In this document: one piece after another, positions 1 to 10,368 of the stretch
How the letters are laid out: each line of letters begins with the position of its first letter
Position numbering within the stretch: position 1 is the stretch's first letter
Assembly: GCF_001302265.1 (NCBI RefSeq)
Contig: NZ_LHQM01000005.1
Location: forward strand, 1 to 64,000
Length of the DNA stretch: 64,000 bases
Direction of reading: 5' to 3'
DNA from: Streptococcus phocae
GTDB taxonomy: Bacteria; Bacillota; Bacilli; Lactobacillales; Streptococcaceae
Notes under the pieces: model-generated
What the model was told of the DNA's origin: nothing
Database searches by the model: none
Seen by the model: only the letters and a program-made list of their open reading frames with translations
Translations under genes and position numbers: made by a program

Positions 1-38
1 TAATATTATTTAGGTTTATAATAATTTATAGAAAGAAG

Positions 39-338
39 GTGATTGCTATAGTTGAGGAAAATCATCCAAAATGGTTAAACTTGCTAAGTCAAGAAGACTT
101 TGAATTTATAAGACAATTTATTCTTAATTCAGGCTCTTTGAAGAACATGGCAACATACTATAATATTTCTTATCCTACCATTCGTTCACGTCTAGATAAA
201 TTAATTGAGAAACTTTCTATTGTGTCAGAAGAAAGGGATAACTTTATTGCTTTGATTAAGCGTCTAGCACTTGAAGGTGAAATGAGCTATGAAGTTGCTA
301 AAATCCTTATTAATACTTATAAAGAAGAAAAGAGGTAA
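39..338 (+). CDS. DUF2089-family small regulatory protein
   Basis: This 99-residue soluble protein has a WLNLLSQEDFEFIRQFI opening and a central helix-turn-helix-like stretch (SYPTIRSRLDKLIEKL, residues about 45-60), the usual look of the DUF2089 family of small putative transcription regulators. It ends five bases before a small membrane protein gene, a pairing typical of two-gene units in which the DUF2089 protein works with a membrane partner. The reading frame opens with GTG overlapping its own AGAAGG ribosome site, so the true start may lie slightly downstream or use a non-standard codon. The family call rests on recalled motif similarity; the target is unknown. Confidence 0.75.
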   Translation: MIAIVEENHPKWLNLLSQEDFEFIRQFILNSGSLKNMATYYNISYPTIRSRLDKLIEKLSIVSEERDNFIALIKRLALEGEMSYEVAKILINTYKEEKR

Positions 339-342
339 TATT

Positions 343-615
343 ATGAAAATAATTATTTTACTCCCATCCTTATTGTTATTTTTACTAGAGTGGTTCATCA
401 TACGGCATACAAGTATCAAGAGTTATGTTCCGATTTTGATAACATTTTTAATTGGTTTACCGATCGGTTTATTTTATGGATTACATTTAGTTGCCTTTCC
501 AATGTTCGTTGTTCTAATAGCGTGTCTACTCTGCAAGATTGAAGATGAGGTAAAAAAATACTTTAATCGTAAAGGAATGACTGAAGAAGAAAAAGCTATG
601 TTAAAAGATTTGTAG
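343..615 (+). CDS. Small two-helix membrane protein
   Basis: This 90-residue protein has hydrophobic segments at about residues 2-19 and 27-62 (two or three membrane helices) and a charged cytoplasmic tail ending EEEKAMLKDL. The start at 343 is chosen because an AGAGG ribosome site lies just upstream; the longer frame starting at 289 runs through the previous gene. It is probably co-transcribed with the DUF2089 gene and followed by a hairpin terminator. I do not recognise a specific function. Confidence 0.7.
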   Translation: MKIIILLPSLLLFLLEWFIIRHTSIKSYVPILITFLIGLPIGLFYGLHLVAFPMFVVLIACLLCKIEDEVKKYFNRKGMTEEEKAMLKDL

Positions 616-669
616 TAAAAATAAGTTTTGTAACCTAAAGTGGACGAAATACATCTTTGAAAAATAAAG

Positions 670-698
670 CCTGGAAATATTGATTTCTCAGGTTTTTT
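670..698 (+). terminator. Rho-independent terminator of the DUF2089 unit
   Basis: A stem CCTG(G)AAAT / ATTTCTCAGG with a four-base loop is followed by six T. It closes the two-gene unit to its left. Confidence 0.75.
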
Positions 699-896
699 AC
701 TATATTTAATTCATGACAGTTTACAATTTTAAACGGCTAAAAAATGTTAACCTTTCATAACAATCTCAGTTTGATGTCAATTGATAGTAACTCCCATTTT
801 TCAGAGTAAGTCTTGATAGTTTCAACTGAATATAGAATGATGAAGTGAGGGAAATCTTAATCAGACAAAAATCAGACGAAACCACATTTTAAGCAA
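699..896. other. Intergenic stretch, nothing recognised
   Basis: No ORF with a ribosome site, no RNA gene and no strong repeat was seen here. It separates the plus-strand DUF2089 unit from the convergent rpmF-rpmG pair. Confidence 0.6.
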
Positions 897-935
897 GCAA
901 AAAAGCCTAGAAATTTTAATTTCACAGGCTTTTCT
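897..935 (-). terminator. Terminator of rpmF-rpmG
   Basis: An AAGCCT..AGGCTT stem extended by AAATT/AATTT is followed on the minus strand by six T. It lies just past the rpmG stop codon. Confidence 0.8.
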
Positions 936-943
936 TATCTCAA

Positions 944-1093
944 TTATTTTACTTCTGTAAATGTTACGTGCTTACGTAATTTTGGTGAGTATTTTTTCAA
1001 TTGAAGACGGTCTGGGGTGTTACGTTTGTTTTTTGAAGTAAGGTACAAGCGTTCACCAGATTCTTTGTGTTCAAGTGTAATATTTACGCGCAT
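944..1093 (-). CDS. rpmG: 50S ribosomal protein L33
   Basis: This 49-residue basic protein begins [18 protein letters not shown] and contains the typical [18 protein letters not shown] core of bacterial L33. It lacks the CxxC pairs of zinc-binding L33, so it is the zinc-independent form. It lies 15 bases downstream of rpmF on the same strand, has the ribosome site GGGAGAT and ends at a hairpin terminator. The rpmF-rpmG pair is conserved at this place in streptococci. Confidence 0.95.
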
Positions 1094-1108
1094 GGTATCT
1101 CCCTTCTA

Positions 1109-1291
1109 TTATTTAGCTTCGTTAGCTTTGGCGATTTTACGTCCTTTATAGTATCCTTTAAGTGATACACGGTGAGAACGTGAGTAATCTCCAGTAGTTT
1201 CGTCGAATTGTACAGATGGAGCTGTTAATTTGTAATGCGTACGACGTTTGTTCTTTTTAGATTTTGACGTGTGACGTGCAGGAACTGCCAT
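1109..1291 (-). CDS. rpmF: 50S ribosomal protein L32
   Basis: This 60-residue protein starts [21 protein letters not shown], the hallmark L32 N-terminus, followed by the [10 protein letters not shown] end. Like the neighbouring L33 it has no cysteine ribbon, so it is the non-zinc form. The GGAGGAT ribosome site lies upstream, and a TATAAT -10 box is visible at about 1308-1313 on the minus strand. First gene of the rpmF-rpmG unit, divergent from hisS. Confidence 0.95.
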   Translation of the reverse strand: MAVPARHTSKSKKNKRRTHYKLTAPSVQFDETTGDYSRSHRVSLKGYYKGRKIAKANEAK

Positions 1292-1521
1292 TTTTTCTAT
1301 CCTCCGATTATATTCAAATATACTTGATTTTCATCAACTTAAATATAGTATCATATCTTTTTTGTAAAGTAAAGTTACTTGACAGTTTTTTTAGAAAAAA
1401 GCGTCGCAGTTCTACAAAAATGGTCCTAAAAATGATAGAATGGTAGAAACTATTGAGAAAAAGAGAGGAAGGAGGGTTAATGAGAGCTCTACGAAGTTCG
1501 TCTAAACCCTTTATATCTACT

Positions 1522-2799
1522 ATGAAACTTCAAAAACCAAAAGGAACACAGGATATTTTACCTGCTGACAGTGCCAAATGGCAATATGTTGAGAGCGTTG
1601 CACGTGATACCTTTAAGCAGTATCATTATGGGGAGATCCGCACCCCTCTATTTGAGCACTATGAGGTGATTTCACGCTCAGTGGGTGACACGACAGATAT
1701 CGTTACCAAAGAGATGTACGATTTCTATGATAAAGGAGACCGTCATATTACGCTACGTCCAGAAGGAACTGCTCCTGTGGTTCGATCGTATGTCGAAAAC
1801 AAGCTGTTTGCCCCAGAGGTGCAAAAGCCAGTTAAACTGTATTATATTGGCTCTATGTTTCGTTATGAGCGTCCTCAGGCTGGGCGCTTGCGCGAGTTTC
1901 ATCAAATTGGGGTAGAATGTTTTGGTGCAGCTAATCCAGCAATTGATGTTGAGACGATTGCAATGGCCTATCACTTATTTGAAAAACTGGGGATCAAAGA
2001 TGTGACCCTACATTTAAACAGCCTAGGGAGCTCAGCTAGCCGAATGGCTTATCGTCAGGCCTTGATTGACTATCTGTCGCCAATGCGTGACCAGTTATCC
2101 AAGGATAGTCAGCGTCGTTTAGATGAGAATCCCTTGCGTGTTCTTGATTCTAAGGAAAAAGAAGATAAAATTGCTGTTGCCAATGCGCCATCTATTTTAG
2201 ATTATCTCGCTGCAGAGAGTCAAGCTCATTTTGATGCCGTACGCCATATGCTTGAAGCTCTCCACATTCCTTATGTTATTGATACTAACATGGTTCGAGG
2301 TCTGGATTATTACAACCACACCATCTTTGAATTTGTCACAACTGTGGATCAGTCTGAGCTGACGGTATGTGCGGGAGGTCGTTATGACGGTCTGGTTGAG
2401 TATTTTGGTGGCCCGGAAACAGCAGGATTTGGATTTGGCCTCGGTATTGAGCGTTTGCTGATGATTTTAGAAAAGCAGGGCGTTGAACTTCCTATTGAAA
2501 CAGAAATGGATGTTTATATTGCTGTTTTAGGAGATGGTGCTAATAGCAAAGCTCTAGAATTGGTGCAAGCCATTCGTCGTCAAGGCTTTACCGCAGAGAG
2601 GGATTATCTGGGGCGTAAGATTAAGGCGCAATTCAAATCTGCAGATGCCTTTAAAGCCAAAGTTGTGATTACTTTGGGAGAAAGTGAAGTTGAAGCTGGT
2701 CAAGTTGTACTGAAAAACAACCAGACACGAGAGGAACTCATGGCAAGTTTCGATGAAATTTCAACTCAATTTGCAGAATTATTGGATAAAATCCGTTAA
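1522..2799 (+). CDS. hisS: Histidyl-tRNA synthetase
   Basis: Charges tRNA-His with histidine in the cytoplasm. Class II synthetase signatures are present: motif 2 ([17 protein letters not shown], about residue 115), the histidine-specific [13 protein letters not shown] (about residue 260) and motif 3 ([12 protein letters not shown], about residue 310), followed by an anticodon-binding domain. From 1522 the protein is 425 residues and begins [14 protein letters not shown], the usual family N-terminus. That ATG has no ribosome site. A strong GGAAGGAGGG precedes an in-frame ATG at 1480, which would add 14 residues, so the start is genuinely uncertain. No T-box leader was recognised. Confidence 0.95.
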   Translation: MKLQKPKGTQDILPADSAKWQYVESVARDTFKQYHYGEIRTPLFEHYEVISRSVGDTTDIVTKEMYDFYDKGDRHITLRPEGTAPVVRSYVENKLFAPEVQKPVKLYYIGSMFRYERPQAGRLREFHQIGVECFGAANPAIDVETIAMAYHLFEKLGIKDVTLHLNSLGSSASRMAYRQALIDYLSPMRDQLSKDSQRRLDENPLRVLDSKEKEDKIAVANAPSILDYLAAESQAHFDAVRHMLEALHIPYVIDTNMVRGLDYYNHTIFEFVTTVDQSELTVCAGGRYDGLVEYFGGPETAGFGFGLGIERLLMILEKQGVELPIETEMDVYIAVLGDGANSKALELVQAIRRQGFTAERDYLGRKIKAQFKSADAFKAKVVITLGESEVEAGQVVLKNNQTREELMASFDEISTQFAELLDKIR

Positions 2800-2812
2800 A
2801 AAAATAGTAAAT

Positions 2813-2848
2813 CAAAATAAAATAGGAACATTTTCCTTTTTTATTTTG
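2813..2848 (+). terminator. Terminator after hisS
   Basis: A CAAAATAAAATAGGAA / TTCC..TTTTATTTTG stem with loop CATT lies 13 bases after the hisS stop. It is AT-rich but long. Confidence 0.65.
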
Positions 2849-2931
2849 AACATTTCTGCCTGTTAAAAATTGGTGACTGTAGGATTTCCCAAAATCGATA
2901 AGTCAAAAGATGCCAAGCTCAATATTTGCTA

Positions 2932-2958
2932 AAAACTCCATCCAATAGGTGGGGTTTT
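2932..2958 (+). terminator. Hairpin upstream of aspS
   Basis: The stem AAAACTCCATCC / GGTGGGGTTTT with loop AATA ends in a T run. It is probably a second terminator between hisS and aspS, immediately before the aspS -10 box TATAAT at about 2973. Confidence 0.6.
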
Positions 2959-3011
2959 GCTTTGCTTTTTGCTATAATAGTAAAGACTATAAAAAGTAAC
3001 GGAGATATAAA

Positions 3012-4760
3012 ATGAAACGTAGCATGTATGTGGGACGTGTTCGTAAGGAGCACATCGGAGAAAAGCTAACGCTGAAAGGTTGGGTTAGCCGTCGTCGCGA
3101 TTTGGGCGGTTTGATTTTTATTGACTTGCGTGACCGCGAAGGAATTATGCAGCTGGTTATTAATCCCGAAGAAGTGTCAAGTAAGTTGATGGCCAAGGCA
3201 GAAAGCTTACGTAGCGAATATGTTATTGCTGTTGAAGGAATTGTCGAAGCACGCCAACAAGCTAATGACAAACTAGCAACTGGTGCGGTCGAGTTAAAGG
3301 TTTCTGATCTAACCATTTTAAACACCTCAAAAACACCACCATTTGAAATTAAAGACGGCGTTGAGGTTAGCGATGATACTCGTTTGCGCTACCGTTATTT
3401 AGATTTACGTCGCCCTGAGATGTTAGAGAACTTCAAATTACGTGCTAAGGTTACTCACTCCATTCGCAACTATCTTGATGAGCTTGAATTTATTGATGTG
3501 GAAACTCCAATGCTTGCCAAATCAACACCAGAAGGAGCGCGTGATTATTTGGTGCCAAGTCGCATGAGTAAAGGTCATTTTTACGCTCTGCCACAAAGCC
3601 CTCAAATCACAAAACAATTATTGATGAATGCTGGTTTTGACCGCTATTATCAAATTGTTAAATGCTTCCGCGATGAAGATTTACGTGGAGATCGTCAACC
3701 TGAGTTTACACAAGTTGACTTGGAAACCTCTTTCTTATCAGAACAAGATATCCAAGATATTGTTGAGGGCATGATTGCTAAGGTCATGAAAGATACCAAA
3801 GGAATCGAGGTATCATTGCCTTTCCCACGCATGTCCTATGATGACGCGATGAACCTTTACGGTTCAGATAAGCCTGACACACGCTTTGACATGCTTTTAA
3901 AAGACTTGACAGATGTTGTCAAGAATGTTGATTTCAAGGTCTTCTCAGAAGCAAGTGCTGTTAAAGCTATTGTGGTTAAAGGTCAGGCAGATAACTACTC
4001 TCGTAAAGATATTGATAAATTGACAGAGTTTGCTAAGCAGTTTGGTGCCAAAGGCTTGGCATGGGTTAAAGTGACAGATGGTCAGCTAGCAGGGCCAGTT
4101 GCGAAGTTCCTAACAATCATTCAAAAAGAGTTGACAGATGCGTTACAGCTTTCAGAAAAAGACTTAGTCTTATTTGTAGCAGATGAGTTGGAAGTTGCCA
4201 ATAATACACTTGGTGCCTTGCGTAACCGTATCGCAAAAGAGCTTGACATGATTGACACGTCTCGATTTAATTTCCTTTGGGTGGTTGATTGGCCGATGTT
4301 TGAGTGGTCTGAAGAAGAAGGTCGCTACATGTCAGCGCATCATCCATTCACACTTCCAACCACAGAGTCTGCTCACGAGCTTGACGGTGATTTAGCTAAA
4401 GTTCGTGCGGTAGCATACGATATTGTGTTGAATGGTTATGAGCTTGGTGGCGGTAGCCTTCGTATCAATCAAAAAGAGATGCAAGAGCGGATGTTTAAGG
4501 CTCTTGGATTTACTGCTGAAGAAGCTAATGATCAGTTTGGTTTCTTACTTGAAGCCATGGATTATGGCTTCCCACCACATGGAGGTTTGGCTATCGGATT
4601 GGACCGCTTTGTCATGTTACTAGCTGATAAGGATAATATCCGCGAGGTTATTGCCTTTCCTAAAAATAACAAAGCATCAGATCCAATGACTCAGGCTCCT
4701 AGCCACGTCTCTAGCCAGCAGTTAGAAGAACTTAGTCTTCAAATAGAAAGCTATGATTAA
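3012..4760 (+). CDS. aspS: Aspartyl-tRNA synthetase
   Basis: Charges tRNA-Asp. The 582-residue bacterial-type enzyme opens with an OB-fold anticodon domain ([22 protein letters not shown] region, residues 22-45). Class II motif 2 is at [18 protein letters not shown] (about residue 217) and motif 3 at [14 protein letters not shown] (about residue 528). The long GAD insertion domain between them fits the bacterial form. Ribosome site GGAGAT is upstream. The hisS-aspS pair is conserved in Firmicutes, and the 3' end overlaps the first yitT-like gene by 8 bases. Confidence 0.97.
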   Translation: MKRSMYVGRVRKEHIGEKLTLKGWVSRRRDLGGLIFIDLRDREGIMQLVINPEEVSSKLMAKAESLRSEYVIAVEGIVEARQQANDKLATGAVELKVSDLTILNTSKTPPFEIKDGVEVSDDTRLRYRYLDLRRPEMLENFKLRAKVTHSIRNYLDELEFIDVETPMLAKSTPEGARDYLVPSRMSKGHFYALPQSPQITKQLLMNAGFDRYYQIVKCFRDEDLRGDRQPEFTQVDLETSFLSEQDIQDIVEGMIAKVMKDTKGIEVSLPFPRMSYDDAMNLYGSDKPDTRFDMLLKDLTDVVKNVDFKVFSEASAVKAIVVKGQADNYSRKDIDKLTEFAKQFGAKGLAWVKVTDGQLAGPVAKFLTIIQKELTDALQLSEKDLVLFVADELEVANNTLGALRNRIAKELDMIDTSRFNFLWVVDWPMFEWSEEEGRYMSAHHPFTLPTTESAHELDGDLAKVRAVAYDIVLNGYELGGGSLRINQKEMQERMFKALGFTAEEANDQFGFLLEAMDYGFPPHGGLAIGLDRFVMLLADKDNIREVIAFPKNNKASDPMTQAPSHVSSQQLEELSLQIESYD

Positions 4761-5694
4761 AAAAACAACTTACAAGAAAAAAGTTAAATATGTCATTAGT
4801 CGAGTTGCTAAAAAAATAGGTCTCCTTCATGCCCTAAGGAGCATTTCAAAAGAAAAATACGCAGAGAAGATTTCCGCTTCTCTGCTTTATGGCATCCTCT
4901 CAAGTATTGCAGTTAATTTTTTCTTTCAACCAGGACATGTCTACTCAAGTGGGGCGACTGGTTTTGCTCAGGTGATTTCTGCCATTAGTCACCGGTTATG
5001 GGGCTTTGATTTCCCAATCTCATTGGCGTTTTACCTGGTAAATATCCCACTTTTAGTGTTAGCTTGGTATAAAATCGGTCATAAATTTACCATTTTTACG
5101 TTTATTACTGTTAGCATGAGTTCCTTTTTTATCCATATCATGCCACAGATTACTTTAACAACCGACCCGCTCATAAATGCTATTTTCGGTGGATTGGTCA
5201 TGGGTCTTGGGATTGGAACTGGTCTTAAATCTAGAATTTCAAGTGGTGGAACAGATATTATCAGCTTGACCCTTAGAAAAAGAACAGGCAGAGATGTTGG
5301 TAATATTTCCTTGATGGTTAATGGAGTCATCATGATTTTTGCGGGTTTGCTGTTTGGCTGGCAATACGCCCTTTATTCAATGGTTACGATTTTTGTATCG
5401 AGTCGTGTCACTGATGCGGTGTTTACAAAGCAAAAAAAAATGCAGGCCCTGATTGTCACTGGTTGTCCAGAGAAGGTCATTGCCATGATTCATAAAAAAT
5501 TACATCGAGGCGTCACGAGTATTAATGACGCCGAAGGTACTTACAAGCACGAACAAAAAGCTGTTTTAATTACTATTTTGACACGTGAAGAGTATAGTGA
5601 GTTCAAGTATCTTATGTTAAAAACAGACCCCAAAGCTTTCGTTTCAGTATCAGAAAACGTTAGGATTATTGGTCGGTTTGTCGAAGAAGATTAA
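4753..5694 (+). CDS. YitT family membrane protein (first of three)
   Basis: This 313-residue protein has a lysine-rich N-terminal tail of about 40 residues, then five or so membrane helices with the family pattern [12 protein letters not shown] (about residue 70) and [10 protein letters not shown] (about residue 160). It ends with a cytoplasmic DUF2179 domain ([28 protein letters not shown]). The YitT_membrane plus DUF2179 architecture is widespread in Firmicutes; transport substrates are not established. It overlaps aspS and starts a tandem of three paralogues, this being the most diverged, with the longest N-terminus. Confidence 0.88.
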   Translation: MIKKTTYKKKVKYVISRVAKKIGLLHALRSISKEKYAEKISASLLYGILSSIAVNFFFQPGHVYSSGATGFAQVISAISHRLWGFDFPISLAFYLVNIPLLVLAWYKIGHKFTIFTFITVSMSSFFIHIMPQITLTTDPLINAIFGGLVMGLGIGTGLKSRISSGGTDIISLTLRKRTGRDVGNISLMVNGVIMIFAGLLFGWQYALYSMVTIFVSSRVTDAVFTKQKKMQALIVTGCPEKVIAMIHKKLHRGVTSINDAEGTYKHEQKAVLITILTREEYSEFKYLMLKTDPKAFVSVSENVRIIGRFVEED

Positions 5695-5711
5695 AGAAAA
5701 TAGGTGTTAAC

Positions 5712-6593
5712 ATGTCGGCTGATCAGAGTTTAAAACTAAAAAATATTTGTTTCATCATACTTGGTGCAGCCATTTATGCCTTTGCCTTTGTTTATTTTTA
5801 CATGGCAAATAGAATTGCAGCCAATGGATTAGCTGGATTGACACAGGTTGCTCAAGCCTTGTTTGGCATTAATCCATCTATTTCAGGTTATGTGATTAAC
5901 CTCCCGCTGGTTATACTAGGGGCAAAGCTATTTGGTAAACGGGCCATGATATATACTGTTACGGGGATTTCTTCCTTGTACCTGTTTATCTGGGTTTTCC
6001 AGCAAATTCCTCTATTTGTTGATTTAAATAATGACAGTTTAGTGGTAGCCTTGATGGCTGGTATCTTTGGTGGTCTTGGCGGAGGAATTGTTTTCCGAAA
6101 CGGAGGAACCATTGGAGGAGCAGATATTATCGCCAAACTCATCGAAGATAAATTTGGCTTGCAGCTTAACCAGGCTTTACTGGGGATTGATATCTTTGTT
6201 ATGGTCGTTTCTTTAACCTATATCTCTATTCCACAGATGATGTATGCCTTAATTGCCAGCTTTATTTATGGGCAGATTGTACACCTCGTTCAAAATGGTG
6301 GTTATTCAGCGAGAGGAACCTTTATTATTTCAGATCATGCAGAAGCTATTTCTAAATTTATCATGGAAGAATTAGGACGAGGAGTGACCTATCTGAATGG
6401 AGAAGGTGCTTATTCAGGCAGAGAGAAACAAGTCATTTATGTTGCTTTAGGCAAGACAGATGTTCGAGAGCTGAAGGTCTTTATTTCTCAGGTTGATCCG
6501 AATGCTTTTGTCTCTTTCTTTGATGTTGATGAAGTCAACAGTCCAGAGTTTATCGCCATTAAAAGCAAGTACCATAAAAAGAAAAAAAGATAA
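5712..6593 (+). CDS. YitT family membrane protein (second of three)
   Basis: The 293-residue paralogue has the same order: membrane helices from residue 10 to about 200, the signature RNGGTIGGADIIAKL (about residue 130), then a DUF2179 domain with GRGVTYLNGEGAYSGREK. It ends in a run of lysines and arginine. Ribosome site AGGTG. It is closer to the third copy than to the first (shared GYxxRGTFII-like and DVDEVNSPEF-like segments), which suggests a later duplication. Confidence 0.88.
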   Translation: MSADQSLKLKNICFIILGAAIYAFAFVYFYMANRIAANGLAGLTQVAQALFGINPSISGYVINLPLVILGAKLFGKRAMIYTVTGISSLYLFIWVFQQIPLFVDLNNDSLVVALMAGIFGGLGGGIVFRNGGTIGGADIIAKLIEDKFGLQLNQALLGIDIFVMVVSLTYISIPQMMYALIASFIYGQIVHLVQNGGYSARGTFIISDHAEAISKFIMEELGRGVTYLNGEGAYSGREKQVIYVALGKTDVRELKVFISQVDPNAFVSFFDVDEVNSPEFIAIKSKYHKKKKR

Positions 6594-6648
6594 CTCGTTT
6601 GCTTCAGGGTGAAGCAACACGTTTCTTGAAGAATAGTGAGGGAAGCAG

Positions 6649-7560
6649 ATGACAAAATACGCTACATTAAGTCGCATCAGAAAATTGACGCTCATCGCCT
6701 TGGGTGTGGCAATCTATACATTTGGTTTTGTAAACTTTAATATGGCTAATGCCTTGGCTGAAGGTGGTGTCGCAGGAATTACCCTTATTTTACATGCTCA
6801 TTTTGGCATTAATCCTGCCTATTCTTCCTTGCTGTTTAACCTGCCACTTTTTGTCTTAGGTGCAAGAATATTTGGGAAGCGCTCATTGGCGCTCACTATT
6901 TATGGCACCGTTTTGATGTCTGCTTTTATCTGGATGTGGCAAAAAATTCCAATGGCTTTAGGCCTAGAAAATGACATGATGCTTGTTGCTGTTGTGGCTG
7001 GGCTGTTTTCTGGTATTGGTAGTGGCCTTGTTTTTCGTTATGGTGCCACAACAGGTGGAACAGACATTATTGCTCGAATTGCTGAGGAAAAATTTGGCGC
7101 GAAGTTAGGGCAAACCTTGTTATTTATTGATGCACTGGTGTTGACAGCCTCTCTGACCTATGTTGATTTAAAACACATGCTCTATACCCTTGTGGCGAGT
7201 TTTGTCTTTAGCCAAATGATTACAGTGGTTCAAAATGGTGGGTATACTATCCGTGGGATGCTCATTATTACAAAACACTCAGACGCTGCAGCTCAAGCTA
7301 TTTTGACAGAAATCAATCGAGGGGTGACTTATTTAAAAGGTCAAGGTGCTTACTCAGGCAATGAGTACAATATCATGTATGTGACCCTCAATCCAACTGA
7401 GGTGCGTGAGGTTAAACGTATTTTAAGCGAATTAGATCCCGATGCCTTTATCTCGATTATTGATGTTGATGAGGTAATTAGTTCTGACTTTAAGATTCGG
7501 CGCAAAAACTTTGACAAGCCTATTGAAAAAGCATTGCAGAAAAAACCGAAACTTAAATAG
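6649..7560 (+). CDS. YitT family membrane protein (third of three)
   Basis: This 303-residue paralogue has five or six membrane helices, the signature RYGATTGGTDIIARI (about residue 130) and a C-terminal DUF2179 domain (NRGVTYLKGQGAYSGNEYN). A GAGGGAAG ribosome site precedes the ATG. The unit closes with a strong bidirectional terminator shared with the convergent argS gene. Specific function unknown. Confidence 0.88.
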   Translation: MTKYATLSRIRKLTLIALGVAIYTFGFVNFNMANALAEGGVAGITLILHAHFGINPAYSSLLFNLPLFVLGARIFGKRSLALTIYGTVLMSAFIWMWQKIPMALGLENDMMLVAVVAGLFSGIGSGLVFRYGATTGGTDIIARIAEEKFGAKLGQTLLFIDALVLTASLTYVDLKHMLYTLVASFVFSQMITVVQNGGYTIRGMLIITKHSDAAAQAILTEINRGVTYLKGQGAYSGNEYNIMYVTLNPTEVREVKRILSELDPDAFISIIDVDEVISSDFKIRRKNFDKPIEKALQKKPKLK

Positions 7561-7577
7561 ATTGATTAAATTTTGTC

Positions 7578-7616
7578 AAAAAAGCCTTTCCTCAAAAACA
7601 GAGGAAAGGCTTTTTT
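7578..7616. terminator. Bidirectional terminator between yitT genes and argS
   Basis: A perfect AAAAAAGCCTTTCCTC / GAGGAAAGGCTTTTTT stem with a seven-base loop, T-rich on both strands, ends the converging transcripts. Confidence 0.92.
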
Positions 7617-7625
7617 AGTTCGTCA

Positions 7626-9317
7626 TTACATTTCATTTGGCGCTTCAACACCAAGTAAACGAAGAGCTTCTTTTAGAACAACTGCTGTTGCGGAGCAAAG
7701 TGCCAAGCGGTTGTCACGATTAGAATCGTCTTCGAGGATACGGTTATGAGCATAGTATTTGTTGAAATTTTGTGCTAGGTTGATGGCAAATTTTGCCAAA
7801 ATAGAAGGTTCAAAGAGATCAGCAGTACGCTTAATAATCCGAGGGAAGTCTTGGATAAGCTTGATAATTTCCCAACTTTCCGCATCGGTTAAGCTGTAAT
7901 CAGTTTCTTCAGATGGAACGAAGTTAGCTTTGCGCAGAATTGATTGGATTCGAGCGTGTGCGTATTGCACGTAAGGACCAGTTTCGCCTTCGAAGGAAAC
8001 CATAGCCTCAAGGTCAAAGTCGTAGCCGTTCATCCGGTCTGTTTTCAGGTCGTAAAACTTGATGGCACCAACTCCAACGGCGTGTGCGACAGCGTCTTTA
8101 TCAGGCAAATTAGGGTTTTTAGCTTCAATTTGACTTGCGGCACGATTGATAGCTTCAGTAACCGTTGGTTCAAGTAAGATAACATTACCTTTACGAGTAG
8201 ATAATTTAGCACCACCCTTGGTAACCAGACCAAAAGCCACGTGAGTCATGTCATCTGACCAATGGTATCCCATTTCTTTTAGCACCGCTTTGAGTTGTTT
8301 AAAGTGGGCGGCCTGTTCGTTTCCGACAACGTAAACAGCTTTGGCAAAATCATAAGTACGTTTGCGGTAAAGAGCAGCGGCTAAGTCACGTGTAATGTAG
8401 AGGGTTGCACCATCTGATTTTTTGATTAATGCAGGGTGTTCAATCCCATACTTTTCAAGGTTAACGACTTGGGCACCTTTTGATTCGACCAACAATTCTT
8501 TAGCTTCAAGAAGCTCTACGACTTCATCCATTTTATCGTTGTAAAACGCTTCGCCATTGTAGCTATCAAAGGTAACATTCATTTGCTCATACAAGCGATT
8601 AAATTCTAATAAGCTTTCGTCGCGGAACCATTGCCATAAAGATCTTGCCTCAGGGTCAGCATTTTCTAGTTTGCGGAACCAATCACGCGCTTCCTCATCA
8701 ACCGTTGGATCAGTTTCTGCTTCTGCATTGATACGAACGTATAGTTTTAGGAGCTCATCAACTGGATGTTCTTGAACAGCTTTTTCGTCACCCCATTTTT
8801 TATAGGCAACAATAAGCATACCAAATTGTTTTCCCCAGTCACCAAGGTGATTGATTTTTACAGGGGTATAGCCCATTTTAGCAAAGACATGAGCTAGGCT
8901 ATCACCAATAACTGTCGAGCGCAAATGACCAATCGAAAAAGGTTTTGCAATGTTGGGGCTAGACATATCGATGGCGACATTTTGGCCGTTTCCTTCGTTT
9001 TGCAGCGCATAATCGCAACCATCAGCAATAACCTGTCCAAGGACTTGGGATGAGATGCTTGCTTTGTCTAAAAAGAAATTAATATAAGGACCTACTGCAA
9101 CGACTTTTTCAAAAGCACTACTGTCTATTTTATCAGCTAAATCACTAGCAATCATTTGAGGTGCTTTGCGAAGCACTTTTGCCAAGCTAAACGCTGGAAA
9201 GGCAAGGTCTCCCATATCAGAATTTTTTGGGGTTTCAAGCAAGTTTAAAATGGCATTTTGTTCCAACTCGGGAACAATCTCAGAAATCTTACTTGCAATT
9301 AGAGTTTTAGTATCCAT
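7626..9317 (-). CDS. argS: Arginyl-tRNA synthetase
   Basis: Charges tRNA-Arg. This 563-residue class I enzyme carries the HIGH-type motif [12 protein letters not shown] (about residue 128) and the KMSKS counterpart KLSTRKGNV (about residue 372). It has an N-terminal Add-1 domain and a C-terminal DALR anticodon-binding helical domain ending in LGVEAPNEM. Ribosome site AGGAGA is six bases before the ATG. It is divergent from argR across a 266-base gap, in which no T-box consensus was seen. Confidence 0.97.
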   Translation of the reverse strand: MDTKTLIASKISEIVPELEQNAILNLLETPKNSDMGDLAFPAFSLAKVLRKAPQMIASDLADKIDSSAFEKVVAVGPYINFFLDKASISSQVLGQVIADGCDYALQNEGNGQNVAIDMSSPNIAKPFSIGHLRSTVIGDSLAHVFAKMGYTPVKINHLGDWGKQFGMLIVAYKKWGDEKAVQEHPVDELLKLYVRINAEAETDPTVDEEARDWFRKLENADPEARSLWQWFRDESLLEFNRLYEQMNVTFDSYNGEAFYNDKMDEVVELLEAKELLVESKGAQVVNLEKYGIEHPALIKKSDGATLYITRDLAAALYRKRTYDFAKAVYVVGNEQAAHFKQLKAVLKEMGYHWSDDMTHVAFGLVTKGGAKLSTRKGNVILLEPTVTEAINRAASQIEAKNPNLPDKDAVAHAVGVGAIKFYDLKTDRMNGYDFDLEAMVSFEGETGPYVQYAHARIQSILRKANFVPSEETDYSLTDAESWEIIKLIQDFPRIIKRTADLFEPSILAKFAINLAQNFNKYYAHNRILEDDSNRDNRLALCSATAVVLKEALRLLGVEAPNEM

Positions 9318-9583
9318 TTGCTTCTCCTAAAAATAGTTTGTCACTTTATTCTAACATATTTCTTTCAAATAAACGAGAAGACGGCTGAGAAAACCTAGTA
9401 GCGTTACATTCCCTACAAGGCTGTTGCTCTGTGATTCTATAGGCTAGGGAGTGATTGATGTGGATTCTTGTCATTAAGGTCTAAACTTGCTAAAAATCAG
9501 CTAAAACAGTAGAAGTCAGGTGAAATTATAGCAAATTTTTGTTATAATCTTGAGAGGATAATTATACAGTTGGGAGAGACAAC
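9318..9583. other. argS-argR divergent intergenic region
   Basis: This 266-base gap holds an argR -10 box (TATAAT at about 9542-9547) and, 20 bases on, the sequence GATAATTATACA, which resembles half an ARG operator. Autoregulation by ArgR is plausible but not shown. No RNA gene was recognised. Confidence 0.4.
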
Positions 9584-10021
9584 ATGAATAAAATGGAGAG
9601 ACAAAATCAGATTAAACGGATTATTCAAGCAGAGCCTATTGGAACACAAGAAGAAATTAAACAACTGCTTCAAAAAGAAGGTATCGTGGTGACCCAAGCG
9701 ACCCTATCACGAGATTTAAGAGAAATTGGGCTCTTAAAATTAAGAAATGACCAAGGAAAGCTTTACTATAGCCTTTCAGAGCCTGTCGTGACGCCTTTTA
9801 GTCCAGATGCCCGCTTCTACGTCCAAAAGGTTGACCGTGCAGGCTTTATGTTAGTCCTTCACACACAACTCGGCGAGGCGGATGTTCTGGCGAACCTTAT
9901 CGATAGTAATCAGATTGATGATGTTGTAGGCACAATTGCGGGGGCAGACACCTTATTAGTGATTTGCCGTGACGAAATCATTGCCAAGCGCTTTGAAAAA
10001 GATTTGGCTGCAGGCCTATGA
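9584..10021 (+). CDS. argR: Arginine repressor ArgR/AhrC family
   Basis: A 145-residue arginine-responsive DNA-binding protein. The N-terminal winged helix contains the recognition segment [16 protein letters not shown] (residues about 38-53), and the C-terminal oligomerisation/arginine-binding domain contains [16 protein letters not shown] (about residue 115). Streptococci usually carry several ArgR paralogues; this is the one beside argS and mutS. Its stop codon overlaps the next start as ATGA, so the two are translationally coupled. Confidence 0.93.
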   Translation: MNKMERQNQIKRIIQAEPIGTQEEIKQLLQKEGIVVTQATLSRDLREIGLLKLRNDQGKLYYSLSEPVVTPFSPDARFYVQKVDRAGFMLVLHTQLGEADVLANLIDSNQIDDVVGTIAGADTLLVICRDEIIAKRFEKDLAAGL

Positions 10022-10368
10022 CAAGCTATCAAACGACATTAAATCAGTTGATAGAGGCTATTTGCAAACATGACAGTATTATCGCTTATCAAAAGGCGCA
10101 TGACCGTCTGATGCAGACCTCCTATCATCAAAAAGCTTATCAGATGAAGCGTCATCAACAAGACAGTCATCTTTTTCAAAAGATTGCCAAAAATCAAGCG
10201 GCTAAGCTATCTGAGACGAGTGCAAAAAACTTAGAAGCAGAGCTAAATAGCCTACCTTTAATTGTCGACTATCGTGATAAAATGCAAGATGCGAGTGATT
10301 TGCTCCAGTATATTACAAAAACGATTGAAAATAAGTTAAACAAGGAGATAACAAATGGCAACAGCTAA
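10018..10368 (+). CDS. YlbF/YmcA family protein
   Basis: A 116-residue, mostly helical, glutamine- and lysine-rich protein of the YlbF/YmcA (DUF964-type) kind, with a heptad-like pattern through residues 20-105. In Bacillus the family includes RNase Y accessory proteins, but the exact role in streptococci is unclear. It overlaps argR by 4 bases and mutS by 14, so it lies in an argR-ylbF-mutS operon. Confidence 0.7.
   Translation: MTSYQTTLNQLIEAICKHDSIIAYQKAHDRLMQTSYHQKAYQMKRHQQDSHLFQKIAKNQAAKLSETSAKNLEAELNSLPLIVDYRDKMQDASDLLQYITKTIENKLNKEITNGNS

Noticed and set aside
1292..1521. T-box leader for hisS
   Set aside because: No T-box consensus or specifier stem was found; the gap is also too short for a full T-box.
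9318..9583. T-box leader for argS
   Set aside because: No T-box consensus on the minus strand.
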